Positions 16,122 to 22,820 of a stretch of 24,137 nucleotides of DNA are shown here, piece by piece (position 1 is the first letter of the stretch; every line of letters starts with the position of its first letter). The DNA is from Clostridia bacterium (GTDB taxonomy: Bacteria > Bacillota > Sulfobacillia > SLMV01), in assembly GCA_003554565.1 (NCBI GenBank), contig PWGR01000129.1:1-24137 (forward strand), in the 5' to 3' direction. A program made the position numbers and the translations under genes. A model generated the notes under the pieces. The model searched no databases and was not told the DNA's origin. It saw only the letters and a program-made list of their open reading frames with translations.

Positions 16122-16880
16122 CCCGTCCAGTGGTTTGGGGGGTGGGCCAGCGGTTACCTGTTCTGAATGCTGCCCCTGCTTGCTTCATCATCTGAAGCCG
16201 CCCCACCATTTTCTGAATTCTGGGGTGCGTCCCGGGTACCTGCCGTGATGGGGAGATTCATGGTGCTGCCGCCCCGGTCGGGAGGTGGCAGGCCCGGACA
16301 CCCGAGGGGATGGTGCCTGGAATCGGAGTGAACTGACTGTTTACGCCCCGCGCCTCATGTAGGGGGTGTGAGGGGGAGGCGCAATCTTCCAGGTGTCTGT
16401 GCTCCTCTGTCTGCCCGCATATGCCCCGGCTCTGGCCGCAGGACCGCCGGCGCCGGCCAGCGTCGGTGGCTGGAGTTCCTCCGCAAGGACCGGCGATGGC
16501 AGTATGGGACTGCGGGCTGCAGCTGGCGCACGAAACCTCCGGTGTCCGGGTGAGGGGGTAAAGGTGATGCAATGCGTCGCATATGCTGCTACGGGAGGGC
16601 CGACAGTCCATCGCGGCACGGAGGCAGAGGGATTTCGCCGGCGCCGCCGGCTTTCGCCTTTGAGGGCGGCGGGTAAATGGAGCGGTGGTCGTCCACTGTC
16701 AGGTGAGAAAGTGAACAGGTGAACGACCGGTGTGGGTCCGCCCTCGCTGCGAAACAGTTTCCCTCCGTCGCGCATGTCCGTCGCCTCCGCGACCGGGGGG
16801 TCAGTCATCGCGATGGGTTCCGTTTTCACTGTCGGTCCCTCCCGCCGGGATCGAGGTGGACATTAGTGCGATATGTCCCG
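16122..16880. other. Long stretch without a recognisable gene between riboswitch and permease
   Basis: About 760 bases in which no reading frame gives a familiar protein. On the minus strand, directly after the riboswitch, a GTG at 16829 with GGGAGGG 8 bases upstream opens a 162-codon frame to 16341. Its product is Pro/Ala/Arg-rich without domains and may be spurious. On the plus strand a GTG-started frame (16393-16722) begins with a short hydrophobic run and is equally unconvincing. GC-rich inverted repeats occur, such as GCCGGCGCCGGC around 16638. This may be a long leader, a decayed gene or an undescribed RNA. Confidence 0.4.
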
Positions 16881-16913
16881 AAAAGCACAAAAGCGAGCCG
16901 ATTTCAGTTCGGC
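16881..16913 (-). terminator. Riboswitch expression platform: hairpin plus T-rich tract
   Basis: On the minus strand GCCGA (16909-16913) pairs with TCGGC (16897-16901) around a 7-base loop, followed by TCGCTTTTGTGCTTTT. The left arm is the 3' end of the aptamer, so this hairpin and the ligand-bound aptamer exclude each other. Termination would be expected without c-di-GMP, which predicts an ON switch. The stem is short and the T-tract interrupted. Confidence 0.5.
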
Positions 16914-16995
16914 AGCCCGGCCATCTTAGCCCGTTGGGCCTTAGATCCGCAGCTTTGCGCCCGCATCTTTCGATACGCTTGCCCTTATCGCTTGA
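16909..16995 (-). promoter_or_regulatory. Cyclic-di-GMP-I (GEMM) riboswitch aptamer
   Basis: On the minus strand the conserved GEMM-I blocks appear in order and at normal spacing: AGGGCAA, then a 6-base-pair stem capped by a GAAA tetraloop, then GCGCAAAGC. Next is the tetraloop receptor (GATCTAAGG...CTAAGATGGCC) flanking a GCCC-AAC-GGGC hairpin, and finally GGGCTGCCGA. The closing helix reads AGC/GCT where the well-studied V. cholerae Vc2 aptamer has ACC/GGU-type pairs, a compensated change that supports the fold. This aptamer class binds c-di-GMP and controls downstream genes. The 5' boundary is approximate. Confidence 0.9.
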
Positions 16996-17250
16996 AGCGA
17001 CCCACCTCGGGTCCCTATACGATGTATGTACACCCTATCGTAAATCGCCCGGATCGACAAGGGTGCAGACGAAATTTGCGTAAAATACGTCGGAATACCC
17101 CGAAAACCGGATGTGAAGCTATGCATGACCCCGATTCGTCAGTATGAGTGAGGTCAGTCCCGAGGCTGTTCTTGTATATTGGCGGCGTTTGAAATATCGT
17201 CGTGGTAGGCGAAGTTGTGCTGCCTGAATCCGAGGAAGGGGCTGAGTCTC

Positions 17251-18168
17251 ATGTACGATGTCGTGATCGTCGGTGGTGGGCCCGGGGGACTCACGACCGC
17301 GATATATACCAGCAGGGCGGGACTGCGGACCATCGTGCTGGAGAAGGAAATGCCGGGTGGGCTGATGGCCAGCACTGATTTGATTGAAAACTGGCCGGGC
17401 AGGCCACAGGTCAATGGTGCGGAACTGGCGGAAGACTTCCGCGAACACGCGGAGCGGTTTGGTGCCGAGCTGGTCATGGACGAGGCGCAGTCACTCGATC
17501 TGTCTCCCGACGTCAAGACCGTGCGCGCTTCCGGGGGCGAGTATTCCGGACGCGTACTGGTGCTTGCGACCGGTTCCGCGCCGCGAACCCTCGGTGTGCC
17601 GGGAGAAAAGCGACTCACCGGACGGGGGGTGTCATACTGTGCCACCTGTGACGGTGCCTTCTTCGGGGGCAAGGAAATTGCCTGTGTGGGTGGCGGTGAT
17701 GCCGCGGTGCAGGAGGCGCTCTTTCTCACCCGGTTTGCCAGTCGTGTGTACCTTGTTCACCGCAGGGATGAGCTGCGTGCGGTTCGGGCCCTGCAGGACC
17801 GCCTTCTCTCCGAGGACAAGATCGAGGTGCTCTGGAATTCCGTGGTGGAGGAAATTGTCGGCGATGACAGCGTGGATAAGCTCAGGATAAGGGACGTGGC
17901 CGTCGGCGAGGTGAATACTCTGACGGTATCTGGAGTTTTCATCTATGTGGGACATCGGCCGGCCACCGATTTTATATCGGGAGAACTGCAGCTGGATTCT
18001 GATGGTTACATAGCCGCCGATGAGGATCTCAGAACATCTGCCCCCGGAGTGTTTGCCGTCGGTGACGTACGGCACCGGCTGCAGAGGCAAATTGCAACGG
18101 CGGTGGGAGATGGGGCCACAGCAGCCATGTCCATCGAAAACTACCTTGACCAGGTCAGGGAGGTGTGA
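17251..18168 (+). CDS. trxB: Thioredoxin reductase
   Basis: 305 residues, low-molecular-weight NAD(P)H-dependent flavoprotein disulfide reductase. The FAD loop GGGPGG (8-13) is followed by the redox-active C130-A-T-C133 in SYCATCDGAFF. GGGDAAVQEALFL opens the NADPH domain, and HRRDELRA carries the arginines that favour NADPH. GVFAVGDVRHRLQRQ closes the FAD site. It reduces thioredoxin in the cytoplasm; no thioredoxin gene is adjacent. ATG 17251 is chosen for its canonical MYDVVIVGGG start, with GAGGAAGGGG upstream. A possible promoter is TTGTAT (17172) 17 bases from TATCGT (17195), which is weak. The 17000-17250 interval otherwise shows nothing except the 5' flank of the opposite-strand riboswitch. 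Confidence 0.94.
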   Translation: MYDVVIVGGGPGGLTTAIYTSRAGLRTIVLEKEMPGGLMASTDLIENWPGRPQVNGAELAEDFREHAERFGAELVMDEAQSLDLSPDVKTVRASGGEYSGRVLVLATGSAPRTLGVPGEKRLTGRGVSYCATCDGAFFGGKEIACVGGGDAAVQEALFLTRFASRVYLVHRRDELRAVRALQDRLLSEDKIEVLWNSVVEEIVGDDSVDKLRIRDVAVGEVNTLTVSGVFIYVGHRPATDFISGELQLDSDGYIAADEDLRTSAPGVFAVGDVRHRLQRQIATAVGDGATAAMSIENYLDQVREV

Positions 18169-18279
18169 TTTGCCCGTCAGGAATTCGCTCCGGCGATCAG
18201 GTTTCTGCATCGATGGCCGGCAGGGCCCGTGCAGCGCGTCGAGAATACCCCATTCACAAGGTCGTTAGGGGGGACTCCC

Positions 18280-18759
18280 GTGGAGCTGATTGAGCTGGCA
18301 TATACCGCCCAGATTGCGGCCTTTATCGGTCTGTTCGGTTATCTGTACGCGGCCTTCAGGCAGGTGAGGCTGGAGCGAAAACTCGACCGTTTGATGAGTG
18401 CGGAAGTAAGTGAGGATGAGCTGTCGGAAGAGGCTCGCGGCACCCGTTACAGCCACAGACCGGGGCAGGTAGGGGGCGCTACCGAGTGGGAGATGCTTTC
18501 ATGGGACGACAAGATGTATTTTATGAATCTGGAGAAAAAACTCAACTGGGGTGCGGCAGCGTCGGGAATGGTTACCGTAATGGGCGGGATCATATGGGGT
18601 TGGGCCGAGGTGCGTTACGGCTGGGAAGAAGGCCTGGGCACTTTCTGGCTGGTAATCCTGAGCGCGCTTTTCTTGCTGGGTGCCGGTTACCTGGCCTTCG
18701 TGCATTATCAGCGGTGGAAACGGGGACGGGCTGATTACCTCAAAATGAAGGGCGAGTAA
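18280..18759 (+). CDS. Three-helix membrane protein with CcmD-like N-terminus
   Basis: 159 residues from GTG 18280 (AGGGGGG about 6 bases upstream). The N-terminal helix (about 5-27) ends in YLYAAFRQVRLERKLDRL, resembling the short CcmD-like proteins in which one helix is followed by R-L-E-R-x-L. An acidic, soluble segment (about 38-75) follows. Two further helices (about 86-104 and 117-137) enclose a short WGWAEVRYGWEE loop rich in Trp and Tyr. Similarity to CcmD is local and no cytochrome c maturation genes are here, so I would not assign that function. It lies 111 bases after trxB and ends only 5 bases from a convergent small gene. Confidence 0.65.
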   Translation: MELIELAYTAQIAAFIGLFGYLYAAFRQVRLERKLDRLMSAEVSEDELSEEARGTRYSHRPGQVGGATEWEMLSWDDKMYFMNLEKKLNWGAAASGMVTVMGGIIWGWAEVRYGWEEGLGTFWLVILSALFLLGAGYLAFVHYQRWKRGRADYLKMKGE

Positions 18760-18764
18760 GAGGC

Positions 18765-19013
18765 TCAGTGTATCTGCACCACCTGGCCACCCAGATCTTC
18801 AACCACATCGCGCACCCGCCGCATGCCCGGGCTGTCCACGGTGAGGACCAGTGTTGCTACCGGGTGGGTGTACAGGCGGGCGTCTGCCACGTCAGCCAGG
18901 CGGGATTGCGCCCGCAGTGCCACCTGTTCGGAGGGAAAGCAGACGCTCAGTGTCCGGCTTGTGGTCGAGGGTTTGACATCGGCATCATCGATCTGTCGAC
19001 CTGGGGGACCCAC
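18765..19013 (-). CDS. Small protein of unknown function, start codon uncertain
   Basis: 82 residues from GTG 19013. The C-terminal 55 residues look like a compact alpha/beta domain: LSVCFPSEQVALRAQSRL, then ATLVLTVDSPGMRRVRDVV, ending LGGQVVQIH, possibly ferredoxin-like. I do not recognise a family. GTG 19013 has no ribosome binding site. A strong AAGGAGGTG lies at 19066-19074, and the frame is open from there to the GTG without any ATG, GTG or TTG in frame. The codon 9 bases after AAGGAGG is ATC (19056-19058). Starting there would add 15 residues, mostly Lys/Arg (97 in total). The gene converges with the membrane protein gene. Confidence 0.55.
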   Translation of the reverse strand: MGPPGRQIDDADVKPSTTSRTLSVCFPSEQVALRAQSRLADVADARLYTHPVATLVLTVDSPGMRRVRDVVEDLGGQVVQIH

Positions 19014-19065
19014 AGGTCGAATCTTTTTCGCTCGGTGTTTGCGCTTTTCGTCGGCGATTTTTCTG

Positions 19066-19074
19066 CACCTCCTT
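19066..19074 (-). promoter_or_regulatory. Strong ribosome binding site without a normal start codon
   Basis: AAGGAGGTG on the minus strand is a near-perfect anti-16S match. In the frame of the small downstream gene the codon at the proper distance is ATC. In another frame the GTG inside the site itself opens a 27-codon frame that has no domain-like features. Confidence 0.5.
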
Positions 19075-19142
19075 CTTAGGGCTATAATGTGCAGCTAGCC
19101 GATGCCTCATTCCCCCGCAGTGGGAGGCTGGCGCCAGAGACA

Positions 19143-19151
19143 TGGTATAAT
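19143..19151 (+). promoter_or_regulatory. Extended -10 promoter (TGGTATAAT) of the ATPase-phosphatase operon
   Basis: TATAAT at 19146-19151 is preceded by TGG, giving a full extended -10; no -35 is seen. The transcript would start near 19158, with GGAGGG at 19193 before the GTG start at 19204. The ten-base core ATGGTATAAT is identical to that at 3252-3261. A second TATAAT at 19083-19088 lacks both TGn and a -35. Confidence 0.5.
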
Positions 19152-19203
19152 TCGAAGATGTGTTGCAACGACGAAGCAGAAGGGATTCAATCGGAGGGAT
19201 ACA

Positions 19204-20949
19204 GTGAGCAAGATCAGAGATGCGAGTCACCTGGCGGCTGAGCTGAAAAGGATCGACAGCAAGGGCTACAAGGCATACAAAGACATCGCCGGTATCTACC
19301 GGGTGGACGACTTCACTCTTTTCGTAGACTACGTACAGGGAGATCCCTTTGCCTCGCCCTCGAAGCTCCGGCTCCGGCTCGAAGCGGGGCGCGCACAGTT
19401 TCCTGAAGAGCTCTTTGAAAACCCCGACAGAAAAGTGGCGCTGGAAGACTACATCCTCCGCGCCTTTGATGCCGCGCTTGACCGCGTGGCCAAGGGCAAC
19501 CGGGGCTCCGGTAAGAGCGGGATGCTGGCTGTGGACCGCCCGGGACAGCAGGTGCTCGAGCGCACAGCGGTGGTTGTGGATCCCGACTACGTCGAGGTCC
19601 GCCTGTCGGCCGGTCTCCCGGCCCGGGGACGCCGGGTCCTGGGCCTGCAGGCGCAGAAAATGCTTTTGAAGGAAATACCAGCGGCCGGAAGGAGTGCACT
19701 GTACTGCGGGGCGCTCGATTCCGACCGGATGCGTGATTTCGTCCTTTCAGTGGAAAATGCCGCGAAGCTGCGGCGCCAGCTGTCCTCCATGGGGGCGGTG
19801 GCCTTTGTGGCGGACGGGTCAATTCTGCCCCGCGAATCCGGAGTTTCCGAGCGCCCGATGTCCCGCGATGCGGCGGTACCTTTTGGGGCCCCGCCCACAC
19901 TCAAGAAGGAGGTCTCGCTGGCAAATGGCGGCCGGGCGTCCGGAATGATAATCCCCGAAGGGGTAACTCTCATTGTCGGGGGAGGATATCATGGCAAATC
20001 GACCCTGCTTGAAGCACTGGACCGGGGGATCTACAACCACATTCCGGGCGACGGACGCGAGCTGGTCGTAACCTGCCCCACCGCGGTCAAGATCCGGGCG
20101 GAGGATGGCAGACAGGTCACGGGAGTAGACATTCGCCCGTTCATCCGCGACCTGCCCAACCGTACCGACACTGGTAACTTCACCACCCCTTCGGCCAGCG
20201 GGAGCACCTCACAGGCAGCCAATATAATGGAGGCCCTCGAGATGGGGGCGGACGCGCTTCTGGTGGACGAAGATACCAGTGCTACTAACTTCATGGTGCG
20301 CGACATGCGCATGCAGCTGCTGGTGGCAGCCGACAAGGAGCCCATAACCCCGTTCATTGACCGGGTGAAACAGCTGTACCGTCAGCGGGGGGTTTCTGCG
20401 GTGTTGGTGGTGGGCGGTTCCGGTGATTACTTCGATGTTGCAGATAATGTCATCATGATGGATCACTACCGGCCCCGGGATGTAACGTCGGAGGCGGCGG
20501 AGATTGCCGAGCGTTTTCCGACCGGCCGGGCCGGGGAGTCTCAGGGCGGGATGCCCCGCCGGAACCGGCGCCACCCCGACCGGGACAGCATCGATGCGCG
20601 TCGAAAAGGCAGGATAAGAGTGAAGACGCGGGGACTTTTCACAATTCAGTTTGGCACGGAGACTGTAGACCTGTCCGGCGTGGAGCAGCTGGTCGACTAC
20701 AGTCAGACCCGGGCCATCGCCGATGCGCTGGTGTACATCCGGAGATATTTCCCGGATATGTGCATTTATGATGGGCTTGACCGGCTGGATCAGGAACTGG
20801 ATGAAAAAGGACTGGATGTCCTGTCCCCGTTCCGCGGTCACCCTGGTGACTATGCCCGCCCCCGGGCCATTGAAGTGGCGGCGGCGCTGAACCGCCTGCG
20901 CTCCCTGCGGCTGCAGAAGACCGAGTACATGCGGACTGGGGGAGGATGA
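19204..20949 (+). CDS. ABC-class P-loop ATPase (PF09818/COG3044 type)
   Basis: 581 residues, a soluble protein of the 'predicted ATPase of the ABC class' family, distinct from transporters. The N-terminal region (about 1-240) is the family-specific domain. The Walker A loop is GGGYHGKSTLLEAL with K265, and the signature-like segment SASGSTSQAANIMEAL leads into Walker B LLVDED (D355, E356), followed by TSATNFMVRD. The C-terminal domain (about 440-581) contains the basic stretch ARRKGRIRVKTRG, suggestive of nucleic acid contact. The trypanosome RNA-editing factor MRB1590 is a known relative that binds RNA, so an RNA-related role is plausible but unproven. GTG 19204 is chosen for GGAGGG 7 bases upstream. 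First gene of a tight four-gene operon; the phosphatase gene starts 4 bases after its stop. Confidence 0.85.
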   Translation: MSKIRDASHLAAELKRIDSKGYKAYKDIAGIYRVDDFTLFVDYVQGDPFASPSKLRLRLEAGRAQFPEELFENPDRKVALEDYILRAFDAALDRVAKGNRGSGKSGMLAVDRPGQQVLERTAVVVDPDYVEVRLSAGLPARGRRVLGLQAQKMLLKEIPAAGRSALYCGALDSDRMRDFVLSVENAAKLRRQLSSMGAVAFVADGSILPRESGVSERPMSRDAAVPFGAPPTLKKEVSLANGGRASGMIIPEGVTLIVGGGYHGKSTLLEALDRGIYNHIPGDGRELVVTCPTAVKIRAEDGRQVTGVDIRPFIRDLPNRTDTGNFTTPSASGSTSQAANIMEALEMGADALLVDEDTSATNFMVRDMRMQLLVAADKEPITPFIDRVKQLYRQRGVSAVLVVGGSGDYFDVADNVIMMDHYRPRDVTSEAAEIAERFPTGRAGESQGGMPRRNRRHPDRDSIDARRKGRIRVKTRGLFTIQFGTETVDLSGVEQLVDYSQTRAIADALVYIRRYFPDMCIYDGLDRLDQELDEKGLDVLSPFRGHPGDYARPRAIEVAAALNRLRSLRLQKTEYMRTGGG

Positions 20950-20953
20950 GGTC

Positions 20954-21676
20954 GTGCCCGAGCGCAACCTGGTGGATGTTGCGGTGCGGAAGACGCCGAA
21001 ATCCGGGTTGTCCACCAGCGGGGACAGCGTGGATGTGGTGGAGCGGCCGCGCGGAGGGCTCTCCGTGGTGGCAGCCGATGGGCAGGGCAGTGGTGAGGCC
21101 GCCAAGCGGGTGAGCAACCTGGTGGTGGCGCGTGCGGCGTCGCTCATTGCTGAGGGAGCACGCGACGGGGCTGTTGCCCGGGCGGTGCACGACAATCTCT
21201 ACGCCCTGCGGGGCGGTAAGGTCGTCTGCACCCTCACCATTTTGTCCGTAGATCTGTATACGCGGACTTTTGTGATCTCGCGCAACGGCAATGCCGGTGC
21301 CCTGTTTTTCGACGGCGAACGGATCACCTCTCTCGGAGAGGAAGTTCCGCCCATTGGCGTGCATCATTACACCAAGCCGGCCATACTGGAGTGCCCGCTG
21401 CGGCCGGGTGCAGCCGCTGCTGTTTTCACCGATGGGGTGTTCTATGCCGGGCGCAGAAGGGGAAGGGAACTGGGAATCGAACCGTTGGCAGATATCCTGC
21501 GCGGTTCTGCGGGTACCGCCTCTGATGTTGCAGACGATATGTTCAGTGCAGCCTTTTCTGCCGCGGGTGAGGCTTCGAGAGACGACATGTCCCTGGCAGT
21601 TGTGACTCTGCGATCGAGGAAGGTTGCTCTAGGAGAGGCGGCGGTGCGATCCATTGACATTGCGTTTCCGTTCTGA
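20954..21676 (+). CDS. Stand-alone SpoIIE-type PP2C serine/threonine phosphatase domain
   Basis: 240 residues consisting almost entirely of a SpoIIE/PPM phosphatase domain with no sensor or membrane part. The metal-binding motifs are present: D42 in AADGQGSGEAA, D160 in VFTDGVF, and D210/D211 in RDDMSLAVV. The central strand region VISRNGNAGALFF with GEEVPPIGV is also typical. Such enzymes dephosphorylate anti-sigma-factor antagonists or other phosphoserine proteins; no anti-sigma factor, antagonist or kinase gene is adjacent. GTG 20954 follows GGAGGATGAGG, which overlaps the end of the ATPase gene, so translation is likely coupled. The last 23 bases overlap the next frame. Confidence 0.83.
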   Translation: MPERNLVDVAVRKTPKSGLSTSGDSVDVVERPRGGLSVVAADGQGSGEAAKRVSNLVVARAASLIAEGARDGAVARAVHDNLYALRGGKVVCTLTILSVDLYTRTFVISRNGNAGALFFDGERITSLGEEVPPIGVHHYTKPAILECPLRPGAAAAVFTDGVFYAGRRRGRELGIEPLADILRGSAGTASDVADDMFSAAFSAAGEASRDDMSLAVVTLRSRKVALGEAAVRSIDIAFPF

Positions 21677-22061
21677 ACGACGATGGATCGGGCGGCGCGT
21701 TCTGCCTCCAGCCGGCCCGCCCCGCGTGGCGGTGGTGGGACCGTGTGCTGCGGGCAAGAGCACTCTTGTGGCCAAGCTGCGTCGTTATGGGATTGAGGCA
21801 CATTCTGTGGCACAGGAGCACTCAAATGTGCCGCAGATGTACCTGCAGCGGGATCCAGATTATGTGGTCTATCTCGACGTGAGCCACGAAGAGATAACTC
21901 GCAGGCGTCGGGTAGGCTGGGGATCGGTTCGCCTTGAGCGCCAGCTGGATCGTCTGCGGCGGGCCCGGGAGGATGCCGATCTGATCATCCATACGGATGG
22001 ACTCGGCGCAAACGAGATCTACCGCAGGGTGCTGCAGTTTATCTGGAAAGGGGCAGACTGA
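21654..22061 (+). CDS. Small P-loop NTPase/kinase-like protein
   Basis: 135 residues. Walker A is GPCAAGKST (29-37, K35) immediately after the first strand RVAVVGP. QEHSNVPQMYLQRDPDYVVYLDVS follows, where YLDVS is the position of a Walker B or second strand in small nucleotide kinases. RRRRVGW and RLERQLDRLRRARE look like a lid or phosphate-contacting helix, and ADLIIHTDGLGANEIYRRVLQFI closes the fold. I recognise the VAQEHS...PD pattern from uncharacterised bacterial P-loop proteins but know no substrate. TTG 21654 overlaps the phosphatase gene by 23 bases; another TTG (21660) and GTG 21723 are possible starts. The first 20 residues are Arg-rich and may not be translated. Confidence 0.7.
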   Translation: MTLRFRSERRWIGRRVLPPAGPPRVAVVGPCAAGKSTLVAKLRRYGIEAHSVAQEHSNVPQMYLQRDPDYVVYLDVSHEEITRRRRVGWGSVRLERQLDRLRRAREDADLIIHTDGLGANEIYRRVLQFIWKGAD

Positions 22062-22064
22062 GGA

Positions 22065-22736
22065 GTGGGTGAACTGGAGGTATCGGTTGAGCAGCTCAGA
22101 GATGACGATGAAGTGATCGCGTACTTGAAGCAGGGTGATGAGCAGCTCGGCAATCTCGGCCTGACCGAGCATGGGGTGCGTCATGCGGGGCTGGTTTCTG
22201 ACATAGCCGCGAACGTGATGCGCCGCCTGGAGCTGGGAGAGGAATGCGCCGAGCTGGCGGCTATAGCCGGCTTTCTGCACGATATAGGAAACGTTTTTCA
22301 CCGCCATGATCACGCCCACGTGGGTGCGGTGTTGAGCCACCGGATGCTGCGGGAGCGCAATCTTTCGCCCCGCTCGACGGCCGTCGTGGTGGGTGCCATA
22401 GGCAATCACGAAGAGAGGGACGGGCAGATCGTCAGTGCGGTGGGTGCAGCTCTGGTCCTGGCAGACAAGTCTGACGTTCACCGCTCGCGGGTGCGCGTCG
22501 ATGATCTGGCGCAGTTCGACATTCATGACCGCGTCAACTACGCGGCAGAGCGTTCCTTCCTGGACGTGAATGCGGTCGAGGAGACTATCACCCTGCGGTT
22601 GGAGATCGACACGGATCTATCTCCCGTGATGGACTACTTCGAAATTTTCATGACGAGGATGATGATGTGCCGCAGGGCAGCCACCTTCCTGGGACAGCGA
22701 TTTTCCCTGGAGATAAACGGCATGCGGATGCTGTAG
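22065..22736 (+). CDS. HD-domain phosphohydrolase
   Basis: 223 residues. The HD metal site is seen as H40 (in TEHGVRHAG), H72-D73 (in GFLHDIGN), a histidine cluster HRHDHAH (79-85), and D133/D136 (in LADKSDVHR). H115 in GAIGNHEE is the further helix histidine found in larger HD proteins. The C-terminal 70 residues (from FDIHDRVNYA) form an extra alpha/beta region of unknown role. Substrates of such enzymes are nucleotides or phosphate mono- or diesters; the sequence does not specify which. GTG 22065 is the only workable start, with AAAGGGG about 11 bases upstream; it follows the NTPase stop by 3 bases. Last gene of the operon, ending 14 bases before the secD promoter. Confidence 0.8.
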   Translation: MGELEVSVEQLRDDDEVIAYLKQGDEQLGNLGLTEHGVRHAGLVSDIAANVMRRLELGEECAELAAIAGFLHDIGNVFHRHDHAHVGAVLSHRMLRERNLSPRSTAVVVGAIGNHEERDGQIVSAVGAALVLADKSDVHRSRVRVDDLAQFDIHDRVNYAAERSFLDVNAVEETITLRLEIDTDLSPVMDYFEIFMTRMMMCRRAATFLGQRFSLEINGMRML

Positions 22737-22750
22737 CCGGTCCTGCTGAA

Positions 22751-22780
22751 TTGACACTATTTCTCGAGCGAAGATATAAT
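22751..22780 (+). promoter_or_regulatory. Perfect-consensus sigma-A promoter of secD
   Basis: TTGACA (22751-22756) and TATAAT (22775-22780), both six of six, with an 18-base spacer. The transcript would start near 22787, giving a leader of about 35 bases before the secD ATG at 22821. It begins 14 bases after the HD gene stop, so it separates the two operons. Confidence 0.85.
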
Positions 22781-22820
22781 TTGGGACGCATATTCGGGCG
22801 ATTTGGAAGGGAGCGAGTGG

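Noticed and set aside
15394..16209. 271-codon frame on the minus strand overlapping the permease in another frame
   Set aside because: The permease frame has consistent membrane helices; this one is an Arg/Gly-rich shadow.
16393..16722. Plus-strand frame beginning with a short hydrophobic, signal-peptide-like run
   Set aside because: No basic N-terminus, weak ribosome binding site, arginine-rich low-complexity remainder and no family resemblance.
16560..16860. Possible second riboswitch (cobalamin, c-di-AMP or tandem GEMM) in the GC-rich stretch
   Set aside because: I checked both strands for the conserved blocks of these classes and found none; only inverted repeats such as GCCGGCGCCGGC.
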